Source of the DNA: Cyathus striatus
Taxonomy: Eukaryota; Basidiomycota; Agaricomycetes; Agaricales; Nidulariaceae
Direction: 5' to 3'
Assembly: GCA_025738555.1 (NCBI GenBank)
Contig: JAOVFP010000013.1
Coordinates: 2,728,001 to 2,792,000 of the forward strand
DNA: 64,000 nt
This document shows, piece after piece, positions 10,279 through 21,689 of the stretch (the first letter of the stretch is position 1; each line of letters begins with the position of its first letter). The position numbers and the translations under genes were made by a program. The notes beneath the pieces are model-generated. The model was not told the origin of the DNA and did not search any database. It saw only the letters and a program-made list of their open reading frames with translations.

Positions 10279-11125
10279 TTGTACAAGTGAAAGTTGGGTT
10301 GTATTATATATACCCAAGGACCAAGTGTGTTATTCCTGCCAAGAGCCTCTGTGTATTACTGGGTAGGCATATATGGAATACTCAGGGACTCTACCTGTCA
10401 CATGACTAATACATCATCATGCAACAGTTCTACTTCACACCAACCATTTTTTCACTGTTTTTTTTCACCTTTACAAATGCGAGCCAGAATAAATCTACAT
10501 ATTATTTAAGGTAGGAAAGGAGAAGATATTTGTAAAAGAGTGGACATCATAGAGTTGCTGCTTATCTTGAAGGAAGCCAAATGGGAAGGGTGCATGCACA
10601 ATTGCTGGGGACTTTGAGCAGACATTCTTACAGTCAGCTGGTAAATATATTAAATTCAGTCTTCACAGTGTTATTGCGAGAGCAAATATAGACCTTCTGT
10701 ATCATAGCGGGGACAAGGCGATGCCTCAAAGGTGAGAACGATCAAGCTCAGGGTTCGCTGTCACGCCACGCGGTGATGGCTGATTTCTGGCCTCCTCAAC
10801 CTTTTTAAGAATTTCACCCGCTTCCCCCCCCTCAAAATTCTCAAAAATTTACTATGTTATATATGTGGCATATCTTCAATCATTTGTGCAATTTTTATAT
10901 TCATTTCATGTATATCTGACAATGGAGATCGAGTTTTTGTTTTCGGTGTCACGTGTCCCGGTTGATGACTGTATATAATCCATCAAACTCCCCTTCTTCA
11001 TTTGAGCTGTTGTTGATCTCTTCTACTGGTATTATCCATTTCCCTGAGATGTATTTACTAATATCTGCTTCAAGAGTTTTCAGAAGCTTGGTCATTGCAA
11101 GACTTAAATTATTCTTGTTGGCATG
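10279..11125. other. Unassigned intergenic DNA
   Basis: Nothing recognisable as a gene or element. A short GC-richer stretch near 10740-10840 contains a C8 run and a small inverted repeat (ACGCCACGCGGTGATGG). Confidence 0.4.
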
Positions 11126-12197
11126 TGTTATATCTGTGTCTGAATACATCATGCTGACATTACTGAATGTTCTCACGTGACCTTCCAACACACCCAGTCC
11201 ATTCCCAGAATGTACCTGCTACAGGTTTACACTTCCCAACATACCCAGAACCTGTTGAGTTTTCTATCGGGTATCCCAGATATGTAGTTTCTCTTATAAT
11301 GGCCTCACTGTGTCATCATTATATTACTCCTCTCTTCCATTCCTACTTATATGTTTCATTATGGCCTTTGTAGATTAGTTCCTTATTCTTCATTCTGAGC
11401 ACATCATTTGTGCCCCTACTCCGCTTTGCCCAGACTTCATTTCCTACTTACTCCTTTGACTTCTACTTAGTATTATACTTCTACATTCATACCTACAGGT
11501 TACTACTTAGTATAAGTAGTCTTCAGTATTTGTATAAACTTCATACACTTCTTCCTACTTCTAAGTTCTGAAACCCGCTCCAGGTTTTCCTTCAGGTTTC
11601 TCTCCCACTACCTAGTGTAGTGGTGAAGCCTTGTCTTATACTTGTTATATCCATATCTGGATATACCTTGCTGACGTTACCGAAGGTTCCCACATGACTG
11701 TTGAACATACCTGGTCCATTTCCAGAATGTACCTGCTACGGGTTTACACTTCCCAACATTCCCACCCAGGAATGTACCCAGAACCTGTCAGGTTTTCTAT
11801 CAGGTATCCCAGATACATAGTTTCTCTTATGACAGCCTCATTGCATCATCATTATATTACTCCTCTCTTCTATTCCTACTTATACATTTCATTATGACCT
11901 TTGTAGATTAGTTCCTTATTCTTCATTCTGAGTGCATCATTTGCACCCCTACTCCGCTTTGCCCAGCTTTTATATCCTACCTATCCCTTTGACTTACTCT
12001 TAGTATTATACTTCTACATTCATACCTACAGGTTCCTACTTAGTATAAGTAGTCTTCCAGATGTAATAGGTAGTCCTCAGTATTCATATAAACCTCATAC
12101 ACTTCTTCTTACTTCTAAGTTCCGAAACCTGCTCTGGGTTTTCCTTCAGGTTTCTCTCCTGCTGCCTAGTGTAGTGGTGAAGCCTTCTCTTATACTC
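11126..12197. repeat. Tandem duplication, two units of about 520-555 bp
   Basis: Unit 1 (about 11126-11642) and unit 2 (about 11643-12197) share the same order of landmarks, for example CCAGAATGTACCTGCTAC, TACACTTCCCAACAT, TATCCCAGATA and GCCCCTACTCCGCTTTGCCC. They have diverged by scattered substitutions and short indels. No coding potential is convincing in either. Confidence 0.75.
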
Positions 12198-12643
12198 TGA
12201 ACATCTTCCTTTGTTGAATATCATCTTTCTCAAAATACAAACCATTCCCTGGGAATATCCAGGCAGCACAGCATATACACTGAAGCCACGGTTCTTTTCT
12301 GCACTCCTGCTCTATGTTCTGCACCTGTACTCACTTCAGGTTCTTGTTATAGTTCTCCCATGCCTTCTGGGCATCTTTGCATTCGTTTCCCAGTAGGAAG
12401 GGAATCAGTACATAACAATACTCTGGAATGTTTCCCTTTGTCATATATCATCTTCCTTGAAATACGAACCATTCCCTGGGAATATCCAGGCAGCGCAGCA
12501 CATAAGCTGAAGCCACAGTTCTTTCCACACTCCCACTCTATGTTTCCACACCTGTACTCACTTCAGATTCTCATTATAGTTCTCCCATGCCTTCCAGGTG
12601 TCTTTGCATTTGTTTCCTGGTAGGAAGGGAATCAGTACATAAC
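12198..12643. repeat. Tandem duplication, two units of about 222 bp
   Basis: Units at about 12199-12422 and 12423-12643 share AACCATTCCCTGGGAATATC, GTTCTCCCATGCCTTC and AGTAGGAAGGGAATCAGTAC-like landmarks. The sequence contains a palindrome CCATTCCCTGGGAATAT. It follows directly after the 520-bp tandem pair, so the locus has duplicated at two scales. Confidence 0.75.
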
Positions 12644-13900
12644 AGCATGTTTACCATTTAAAGCTTTGTACTTTCTTACTTGATCTCTTAATTCACCTCT
12701 TTTCAGGTTCTATAGTTTACTCCTATTTAGTATAATTTTAATAGAAGCAACTCTTTAAGCTTCATTAGCTTCATTTATTTATTTATTTAGTTCTTTCTTC
12801 ATGTTGTACAATTCATTTCTTCAGCAGTTCTATGCCTTTCTTGTAATATGTTTAATCTTCAACTCTATGATTCAAATGTCTTCCATTATAATTGATATTA
12901 TTGTATCCAGTTGAGTCAGATGATATTGTAAATCCTATATCAAAATAATTATGCTATTCCACTGTCCAAATTAGAGTTAAGCTCTTGCAGTGCATGGGCT
13001 ATTTTGCCAGATTTAATCCTATGTAGCCATTCCTGTGTTTTATTTGATAATTTGGGCATTTGATAGTGTTCTGTAGCTTGTAGTGATATGAAATAAGTGA
13101 TAAATTCAGTGAAATACAGTGAATACTTGCATATTTCTAGGGATTTTGCTGATTATATGTGATAAAACACTCTTGTTAGTAGATTTATGTCTTTAAAATC
13201 GATTTTAGAGATGATAAATGAGTGGTAAGATGATTTAATCAATGAAATGCCATTAAATACACACTTTGAGGCCATGTGTGCACTGCATCCAACTTGCACC
13301 GCAAGGTTAAATACATTTTCCCCCACTCTATTGGCAGGCGAAACTTGTAGCTGTATCTGTTTCTCATTATGACATTTTCTCACTTCGCTACAGTGATACA
13401 AAATACTCAGTTTGTATGTGGGCACAAAATGTTTGAGCCGGAATTTTTGATTTCACACTTTTAAGGTGAGATATGGCACTGTTCACTGCAAGATTACATA
13501 CTTCTGATTTTGTTTTCAAAATTCCGAGTCAATACATTTGTTACAATTGCTATTTTGAACATATGATACCAATGATGCAGTACCAGATAGTTTAAATCTG
13601 AATTAAAGATGTAAAAATACTGTTTTGATGCCTATTTTGGCAGGGAGTTGGTGCTATATGCCAATTTATGGAAAACAAAGTAGAGTAAAAAATAATTCAA
13701 TTACATATCATAAAATAACATATATAAGTGTTCAATATGCAATTTATTTGAAAGATGTAGATAGTGTGTATCAAAAGTTATTCTACTGGGTCAATGCTGG
13801 AGGGTGTGTGACTGCATGACAGGAGTGTGACATGCCTGATTGGTGATCCCCATCAAACTGCCAGCGCTGCACATTTCGTCATCATTTGCGACGATGATGG
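12644..13900. other. AT-rich DNA, nothing recognised
   Basis: No feature could be supported. The short open frames are what is expected by chance in AT-rich DNA. Confidence 0.4.
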
Positions 13901-14133
13901 CTCCTCCCTCTTCCTTCCTCTGTTCTCCACTCCCCTCCTTCTCCCTTCCTCCTTCTTCCTTCTTCCCTCCCCCCTCATTCCTCATCTCGTCCCCTCCCTC
14001 CTGTCTCTTCCCCTCGTCTAGCAATTGACAAGCATGGCGTCAAGCAGCCTCTGTCTTGCCAGTGACGTAATGTGGCTAACATCTTCTTGTCCCCCTCCCC
14101 TCCCTCTCTCATGCATAACGCCACACGCCTTTG

Positions 14134-15462
14134 CTCATCTCACAAGTGATGAGTACAAGCAACTAATCCCCTCTCCCTCTCCCCCACCCTCATCTGCAAG
14201 CAACGGGGGCGAGCATCTTCACTGGCTGCTGGCTTCTCCACATGCCAGCTTCCTCCTCTCCTTCGCCATCTCCCTTGCCCATGGTCTCACACCCCCTCTC
14301 TGCCCTCGTCTCACAAGTGATGAGGGTGCTTATTTCCTCCACTACCTCACCATTTCTCTCGCCCTCGTCTCGCAAGTGATGAGGGCACATATTTCCTCCA
14401 TTCCCTCACCATTTCCCTCACCCTCATCTCGCAAGTAACGAGGGCACTTGTTTCCTTCCCTCTTCCTCCCCGTCTTCTTTGCCCTTGCCACTCCCCTCAC
14501 CACTCCCTCGCCCTTGTCTGCAAGTGACAAGGGTGAGTGTCCTGTCTCACCCACGGCCACGCGCCTCTATGCCCTTGTCTCACAAGTGATGAGGTGTATA
14601 TGGCCTCTCCCCCTCTCTCCCTCTCTCCCTCTCCCTCACCCTCATCTGCAAGTGACGAGGGTGAGCATCTTCTCCCCACACCCTTTCTGCTCTCATCTTG
14701 CAAATGATGAGGGCACATGCTTCCTCCCCTCCCTCACCATCTCCCTCACCCTCGTCTGCAAGTGATGAGGACAGATGTCTTTCCCCCTCGCCCCCTGGCC
14801 CTTGCCATCTCCCTCTCACCCCATCTGCAAGTGATGAGGTGTCTCTCCCCCACCCCCTCCCTCATCTCACAAGTTACAATAGTGAGTGTCTTCCCTCCTT
14901 GCCTACATCCTCTCCCTCACCCTCTCCTTCTCCCCTTGCCCACACCCATGCCCTCTCGCTCTCTCCTTCGTCTCGCAAGTGACGAGAATGAGTGTCTTCT
15001 CCCCACTCCCCTCCTTCAGCTGCATCTTTGTCCCCCAATTCGCAAGTGATGAGGGGACATGCTTCTTCCCTTCCCCCTTGCCCATGTTTTCACCCTGTGC
15101 TGCTCGCCCGCCCGCCCTCTCTCACCCACACCCACTCACACTCACGCCCTTGTCTCACAAGTGATGAGGGTATGCATTTCCTCCCAATGCCCTCTTCCTT
15201 TCACCCTCAGCACTCACTTCTATCCCTGTCCCTTGTCCCTCTCTCCTCATCTTGCCCTCCATCCCTTGTTCCCCTCTCCTCTCCCTTGTCTCTCCTCCCT
15301 CCCTCATCTTCCTCTTGGTCCTTCCCTTGCCCTCATCTTGCAAGTGATGATGGTGAGCTTCTTCTCCCCTCACCCCCTCTTGCTCTCGCCATCGCCCTCT
15401 CCTCTTGCCCCCCCTCCCCCCATGTCCCTCTCTCCTCCCCACCCTTGTCTGCACATGATAAG
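14134..15462. repeat. CT-rich array of 17 short hairpin repeats
   Basis: Seventeen copies of a roughly 20-bp imperfect palindrome with consensus CTCATCTCGCAAGTGATGAG lie at about 14134, 14189, 14305, 14364, 14423, 14513, 14574, 14641, 14692, 14751, 14821, 14861, 14966, 15036, 15149, 15332 and 15444. Each has 6-bp arms (CTCATC/GATGAG) around a conserved core TCGCAAGT. Spacers are 36-190 bp, differ in sequence, and are almost purely pyrimidine on the plus strand. Copy 6 has CTTGTC with GACAAG, a compensatory pair of changes. The apparent ORFs across this block (up to 181 codons) are low-complexity artefacts. Confidence 0.85.
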
Positions 15463-16130
15463 GGCTGAGGGTGAGCGCCTTTTCCACTCACCCCTCTCCC
15501 TCTCCCTCTCTTGCTTTCACTCTTGCCCTAACAGTGTTATTATTTGTCACTATTTCATCTTGTTGGTTAGTTTCTTGTGTATTGTATGTAGTGTGTTGTA
15601 TTAGTATAGGTAGTTTATTGTATGAGTATATATAGATTTTGTAATAGTATAGATATACCATACATTAGTAATATAGTAATAATTTATGAGATTTTGAAAA
15701 GTCCCTGGACTTCCTGATTTCATGGAGGAGTATGGTATACATTCTATGCAAATTAAGTAATAGTTCATACTAATCATCTGGTTCCATATAATTAGGTCAT
15801 AATTGGTACAAATTACACATAGAATACTTTATATTGCTGTATGATTAGGATATAATTAGCTTGAATTAGGACTCAATTAGCATGAATTAGGATATAATTA
15901 CTCCTACTTAAGACATAATTCATGTGAATTTTATTTTGATGTTCCTGTACCACAATATAATTAGGACTAATTACTGCTAATTATATACACTTAAGATAAT
16001 TATATCTGCTGAATTTAGGTCCAAGTCCTAATTATGCAAGATTTGTCTACTTATTGTAATTCTTATAATTGATGTTAATTAAATGTTTTTATTATAAAGA
16101 GGTGTAATGATGCACAATATACTGGTAATT
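15463..16130. other. AT-rich low-complexity DNA with AATTAGGA-type repeats
   Basis: From about 15,600 the base composition switches from CT-rich to AT-rich. Many variants of AATTAGGATATAATTAG and TAATTAGGACTAATTA occur between 15,730 and 16,090. No gene is visible. Confidence 0.6.
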
Positions 16131-16149
16131 ATGGTGAAGTATGCCTAAG

Positions 16150-16253
16150 AAGAGTAAATTATACATCTCAATTTTTCCTGATGCTCACTTCTCTGCAGTC
16201 ACTCTCTCATACTCTGCCACCAAGTCAGGCTAGGGGCACAGTTGTGACAATGA
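16150..16253 (+). repeat. 3' end and leader of an old LTR of the chromovirus family (family C)
   Basis: The stretch CTTCTCTGCAGTCACTCTCT with ATACTC and then GCCACCAAGTCAGGCTAGG up to GTTGTGACA matches, with transitions, the end of the minus-strand LTR and leader of the chromovirus at 30007-30060. It is plus-oriented here and fades out on its left. The match stops exactly at 16253, where copia gag-like coding sequence begins. Confidence 0.7.
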
Positions 16254-16901
16254 CATTGGAGATGGTAGCTGAGCAGTGGGAAGGGATTTCTCAGGAGTTC
16301 ACCAGCAAGTTCATGCTCATGCACTTGAATCTCCGCACCAAGTTCTTGTGTTAGATATTCAGGGTTGCACAGCTTCTTTGACAGCTGTCACTTGTCACTT
16401 GTCATACTTGACAGATCTGTAATTGACAGATTGACAGCTGTCTGTTACCTTAGTTACATGGACCTTGGTTGGGACTTTGGTAGACAGCCTCAGTATATAT
16501 ACACTCTGTAACTTGGTAGTTATTAACAAGTTTCCTCCCCATTTGTGTCTGTATCTGTGTCTGTGTTTGAGTTCTTGCTCCTTTATCACTCTCTATTCTC
16601 TCAATCACCCTCTTCTATTCTTGTTACTTCTGATATCTTGGCTATGCACTATAGGGACAGAGCCAACTTACATGAAGAATTCAACCTTCTTTGACTTCAG
16701 TATGAGAAGTTGAAGAAACTTGCTATTATTATCTCAGATGAGAATTACTGCAGCACAATTATTAACTTCTTGAAACCTATCCCTGAGTTGGCCACTTTCA
16801 TCTCACAGATATCTGCTAACCTTCAAGCAACTCTATCTGCCCTCCAGGACTCAAAGCTTATCCCAGCCAAAACTGCGTCCACTGGAGGTCGTGACACTTA
16901 G
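16254..16901 (+). pseudogene. gag: Copia-type gag fragment interrupted by a solo LTR A
   Basis: Coding remnants read AEQWEGISQEFTSKF, NLRTKFL, then after the LTR (16349-16635) AMHYRDRANLHEEFN, LQYEKLKKLAIIISDE and FLKPIPELATFISQIS. This spacing of W, the R-rich helix, I-S-D-E and the P-P/F-x-x-x-I motif is typical of copia-type capsid proteins (UBN2-like). Stops interrupt it near 16690. No zinc knuckle or pol follows. It is the only clear copia capsid remnant in the window. Confidence 0.65.
16349..16635 (+). repeat. Solo LTR, family A, copy 3 (TSD TCTTG)
   Basis: A 287-bp LTR beginning TGTTAGATATTC and ending TTCTGATA (terminal CA mutated to TA), with perfect duplications TCTTG at 16344-16348 and 16636-16640. 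It lies in the copia gag remnant. Confidence 0.92.
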
Positions 16902-17905
16902 CCACATGTTTCAACTGACTATCAGAGAGTCAGTTGATAGTCAGTTGAGAGTAGGTTGAGATTTTTGGCCTGAAATGACAGTCAGATGAGAGTTAGGTGA
17001 GAGTCAGGTGAGAGTTAGATGATAAATTTTCACAAAACTCAAACCTCTCTCACTCAGGTCTCAATAGTAATCTGAGACTAGATTGATAGGACTCTCATTA
17101 GACTATCAGTGATAGTTGTTTGTTGAATAAGCAAGTTGTCAATACATTATTGGTGATCAATGTGACAAGGGAAAAAGTGTGACATGCTGAAAACTGTTGG
17201 AAAGAGGTGACATGTGTGACATGCTGAAAAATGTTGGGAAAAGCGTGACATGTTGGAAAATGTTGGAAAAAGTGTGACATGTGTGACATGTTGGAAAATG
17301 ATGGAAAAAGCGTGACATGTCGGAAAATGATGGAAGAAAGTGTGACATGTGTGACATGTGTGGGAAAAGTGTGACATGTTTGGAAAAAGCGTGACATGTT
17401 GGAAAATGTTGGAAAAAGTGTGACATTTGTGACAAGTGTGGGAAAAAGTGTGACATGTTGGAAAAGTGTGGCAAATGTGATGGCTATGATATGTGACACT
17501 TTCCCAACATGTCACAATTTTTCCCATGCTTGTCACAAATGTCACTTTTTTCAACATTTCAGAAAATGTTGGAATATGTGTGACAATTGTGATGGCTATG
17601 ATACTGTGAAAAGTGTGATAAGACATATCACACTTTTTCCAATATGTCACACTTTTTCAATATGTCACACTCTTTCCAACATGTCACACTTTTTCCAATA
17701 TGTCACACATCAGGTGAGAGTCAGGTGTGAGTCAGGTAAGAATCCAAGCTAAGCCCAATACCAATTCCAGAAGTCTCAACTGACTCTCACCTGACTCTTG
17801 AGACTCAGTTGAGAGTCAGATGAGAGTCTAACCTGACTTCTGAGACTTAGTTGAGAGTCAGATGAGAGTCAGGTGAGACTATTGAGACTTATATGAGAGT
17901 CAGGT
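16902..17905. repeat. Minisatellite with a central hairpin, flanked by GAGAGTCAGGT-type repeats
   Basis: From 17150 to 17470 a repeat of the type GTGTGACATGTTGGAAAATG is iterated with variations. From about 17490 to 17706 the reverse-complement form (CATGTCACACTTTTTCC) appears, so the block forms a large imperfect hairpin. Both sides (16915-17060 and 17708-17905) consist of GAGAGTCAGGTGAGAGTCAG variants in both orientations. Apparent ORFs rich in CHTFPTC are translations of the repeat. Confidence 0.8.
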
Positions 17906-18563
17906 TGTTAGATATTCAGGGTTGCACAGCTTCTTTGACAGCTGTCACTTGTCACCTGTCATACTTGACAGTTCTGTGATTGACAGATTGACAGCTGTCA
18001 GTTACCTTAGTTACATGGACCTTGGTTGGGACTTTGGTAGACAGCCTCTATATATATACACTCTGTAACTTGATAGTAGTTAACAAGTTTCCTCCCCATC
18101 TTGTGTCTGTGTTAGTATTTGTGTCTGAGTTATTTGCTCTCTTATCACCTTCCTCACTCTCTATTATCCTCTATTCTCTCTCCATCCACCCCCTTGTTAG
18201 AAGTGATCTGACACTTCTCTGCTGACTAATGAACCTTAGGTAGACTTAGGTAAACTTAGGTACTGGACCTGGGTTGGGACCTTGGTTGGACCCTTAGACC
18301 TTGGTTGGACCCTTGGACCCTTAGACCTTTAGACCCTCGGACTTTGGTAGATAAGCTAGTAGTATATAATCCTGAGGTCCTACAGTGGCAATCCCCACTT
18401 GCTCACTGTACATTGGACTTCAGGTAAGCTGTACACATACTATTTCAATCTAACACTTGCTCACTGTACATTGGACTTCAGACCCTATTGTGTCTCTCTC
18501 AGTCCTGCAGGTCATTGCCCTGGTTGTACATCTCACACCCCTCTATTCTTGTTACTTCTGACA
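17906..18563 (+). repeat. Solo LTR, family A, copy 4, split by a solo LTR B (TSD CAGGT)
   Basis: The A sequence runs from 17906 to 18194 and resumes after the B insertion to end CTTCTGACA at 18563. The outer flanks are perfect duplications CAGGT at 17901-17905 and 18564-18568. This proves the order of events: A first, B second. Confidence 0.93.
18195..18537 (+). repeat. Solo LTR, family B, inserted in LTR A (TSD CCCCT)
   Basis: A 343-bp LTR nearly identical to those of copia B, with perfect duplications CCCCT at 18190-18194 and 18538-18542. It shows that copia B has been active at a second site here. Confidence 0.94.
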
Positions 18564-18779
18564 CAGGTGAGAGTTAGTTGATAGTCAGTTGAGACATGTG
18601 TGGGAGTGACTCATACAGGTCCACTGCCACTACAACTGAGAGTACTGGCAGTCCAACCACGAAAGCCAAAACAGGATCTCTGAGCATCATGAAACCAGAG
18701 TCCATGATGTGCCTTGTTTTGACTGAATAGAACTGTTTAAATGAAGAGAAGCCATGGACTACCAGGAAATTGAACCAGA

Positions 18780-21583
18780 GCCAATCCATTAATATAGCAG
18801 CAGCTACTGTTTTGAGTGAAAAGCCAGAATCAAGAACTGGAGGAGGTCACCACAAAGAGAAGAGCCAACAGAGAGGTGGAAAGGGGAGTGTTGGAACTGT
18901 GGAGGGCACAGACACAGGAAGGACCAATGCCCAAGCCTGAAGCAGAACCAAGACTCCTCAAACTCAGATGTAAAAGGGTCAGACCAATGAGCAAATGGAA
19001 GCTTCAATAGACTGACAGGGAAAGGAACAGTGTCAGCTGCAGCTCTTGATGAGGTGGCAGGTGCTTGGACTGTTTTCTGCATTGATGACACCTTCGAGGA
19101 TGACGAGTGGGAAAGGGCTATGAGAAAGAGAATCTCAGTGGAACCAGAACCGGAATCTAATGGTAATGATACTGGTTTCTCCATCTTTGAGGATGATGAA
19201 TTACTCCCACTCATAGAGTTGTCAGATGACAAGGATATAGCACCTGTGAAAAGATTGAGATAGAAACCATACAGTTTTGCAAGTGGACTTTGTAATACCA
19301 AGGAGGATGTACCTTTAAGAAACCACTCTGACGACAATAATGATATTGACTCCATGGGATCAGTACTTGCTGTGGAGGACAGGATCTATGAACTCGAGAA
19401 TGTCACCATGTCTCCAGCTGTGTCGGAGCTTGTAGCAGCTGCAGCTGCAGCTGAATGAGGGATAGAAGCTTGTGACCTTTATGATTCAGGTGCTTCACAT
19501 CACATGTCTCCTTTTTGAGAAGACTTTGTTACATTCACAGCCACTGCAGCCAGGAATATCACTGCAGCTAATCAAGTATTCTTCAAGGCAGAAGGAGTTG
19601 GAGACATTATCATATCAATACCCAATGGCTCAAAGAAGGTTAAGATTTGACTTACCAACATCAACATGTATACTCTGGCCTTAGGATTTAACCTCATTTC
19701 TGTGGGATGGATTGATGATACAGGGTATTATACCCTTTTTGGGGGAGGGAAAGTTGAATTTTGATGAGCCAAGGATGAGGATCCATTTGCATGTGTTACA
19801 AAGTTGCAAGGGCTGTACTTTGTTCCCTGGACAGGACAGGTAGCAGCAGCAGCAGGAGAGAAAGTGTCGAAGATGACAGTGATGGAGTTACATTGTCGAA
19901 TGGGGCATATTGCCCCTCATGTTGTTCGTGAACTAATATCCAAGGGCCTGGTTACAGGAATAGAACTTGTGGATGGGGATGAACCAATTCAATGTAAAGC
20001 TTGTATTTGTGCTAAGGCTTCACAGAAGCTGGTACCAAAGACTTGTGAGGGACCTTGTGCCTCTGCATTTGGTGAAGAAGTGCACTCCAACCTTTGGGGC
20101 TCAGCTGATGTCAAAACTTTAGGCTGTTGGCAATACTTCATGAGTATTACTGATGACTTTACATGCTGGACCACAGTGTACTTACTTTGAACTAAAGATG
20201 AGGCCTTCACATCCTTCAAAAGCTTCCATGCCTGGGTTGGTGTTCACCTAAAGACCAATATCGCATGCTTGAGGTTGACAGAGGTGGTGAATACATGGAC
20301 CATGAGTTCCATGATTATTTAGAGCAATATGACATTCAACAGAAACTTACTATACATGATACACCTGAGAAAAATGGTGTATCAGAATGCCTGAACAGAA
20401 CCCTACTTGAAAAGGTACATGTCATGCTACTCACTGCAGAACTTCCTACTTTCTTGTGGGGTGAGGCATTACTCCATGCAGTATTTCTGAAGAACAGAAC
20501 ACCAACCAAGGCCTTGAACAGACAAACTCCATATCAAGTCCTGAATGGTGAGGCACCTAACCTTGCCAATCTCCCACTGTGGGGATGTTGGGTATGGGTT
20601 CACAATGCAGATGGAGGAAAGATTCACACAAAAGCACATCCTGGTTGTTGGGTAGGTTTCAACTTGCACAGCAAAGGCCACCACATATACTGATAAGCCT
20701 GATAAGCAGTCCATTGGTGTCAAGTGCACAGTTTTCTTTGCAGAAGCAGATGTTCCAAAGGATAACAAGCAAGTTGTGCTTGTGGGGGAGGATTCTGGAG
20801 CCAGAGATGAGCCCAACATTGAGGGGGAGTCTATGGCACAAAGGGTAACTGGGGGAGATAACACTGAGGAAGAAGAACAACAGACCAGCTCTGAAACACC
20901 TGCTAACTCATCACTCTCTACCCCAGCCAACACCACTTCAACCAATACTTGCCCAATGTGCAGCAAGAAGCCCTCCCAGTATGTTTGTGACATCCAGGCT
21001 GGTATAGGTACAATGACAATTCAGAGCACGTCTTGTACATCCTTATTTCCTAAAGGCATGTGAGTTCCTGGTGTATTCAGAGATGATGCAGCAGTGGAGA
21101 ATCAACAACTTGACAATGAAGAGGTAGTTGAGAAGGAGCTCCAGTTGGAGGAAGAAATTAACAGTGTCGCAATGGCTGCAGCTATGGCTGATGCTATAGA
21201 CTTGAACCCCAGTCCTATGCTGAAGCTAAATGCAGTCCCAATTGGCCTATGTGGGAGGAAGCAATACTGGAGGAGAAGAATGCTCTTGAAGCACATGGTA
21301 CATGGGTACTTGAGGAGCTGCCAAAGGGGACGAACACAGTTGGAAGTCGCTGGGTATATGCTGTAAAACAAATGGCAATGGCACTATTAAATGCTACTGT
21401 GCTCATGTGGTGGCACAAGGTTTTTCCCAAATTCCTGGTGTTGATTTCTTTGACATGTATGCACCTGTAGCCAAAATGGCCTCCATCTGGACTATTCTGG
21501 CCTTTGCACCATGTCTTGACTTCAAAATACACCAAGTTGATGTGAAGAGTGCATATCTAAATGGGGAATTTGAAGAAAATGAA
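18780..21583 (+). pseudogene. pol: Copia D gag end, protease, integrase and first part of RT
   Basis: A zinc knuckle C-W-N-C-G-G-H-R-H-R-K-D-Q-C is encoded at 18889-18932. The protease box LYDSGASHHMSP is at about 19477-19512. The GAG-pre-integrase segment LHCRMGHIAPHV, the finger C-K-A-C, and an integrase core with DRGGEYMDHEF and PEKNGVSECLNRTL follow to 20693. RT begins at about 21240 with GTWVLEELPKGTNTVGSRW and reaches HQVDVKSAYLNGEF. Multiple stops and shifts exist, so it is dead. The capsid part upstream of 18780 is not recognisable. Confidence 0.85.
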
Positions 21584-21689
21584 GGAGGCATGTCAGCTAT
21601 TTGATCATATAATGGCAGGGCTATATGATTGTACAATCATATAAGCCAGGTGTTATATGATTGTCTTTTTTTGTATGTGTACTAGTAAT
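21584..21689 (+). repeat. Left terminal inverted repeat of X, outer part
   Basis: It starts GGAGGCATGTCAGCTA; the mirrored right end reads CATAAGTGTCAGCTAA. A 34-bp local duplication (ATATGATTG-containing) makes this arm slightly longer than the right one. The chromovirus C is inserted at its inner end, and the arm continues at 30628-31112. Confidence 0.75.

Noticed and set aside
10182..10440. A second copy of the tRNA-bearing mini-LTR around the tRNA-like sequence at 10206
   Set aside because: Candidate TG...CA ends were tried (10182, 10195 to about 10430), but no matching flanking duplication was found and similarity to 1950-2167 is limited to the tRNA shape and a TATTATATA word.
14134..15462. 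Regularly recurring palindromic repeats as a CRISPR array
   Set aside because: The host is a eukaryote, spacers vary from 36 to 190 bp and are low-complexity, and there are no cas genes.
13791..15604. A series of long overlapping ORFs (up to 181 codons) on both strands in the CT-rich region
   Set aside because: They are Ser/Pro/Leu-rich translations of pyrimidine tracts, open in several frames at once because T/C-rich DNA lacks stop codons.
17098..17752. ORFs rich in Cys, His, Thr and Phe (CHTFPTCHTF) that look like a metal-binding repeat protein
   Set aside because: They are translations of a minisatellite, open in three minus frames, with no start context or gene-like neighbours.
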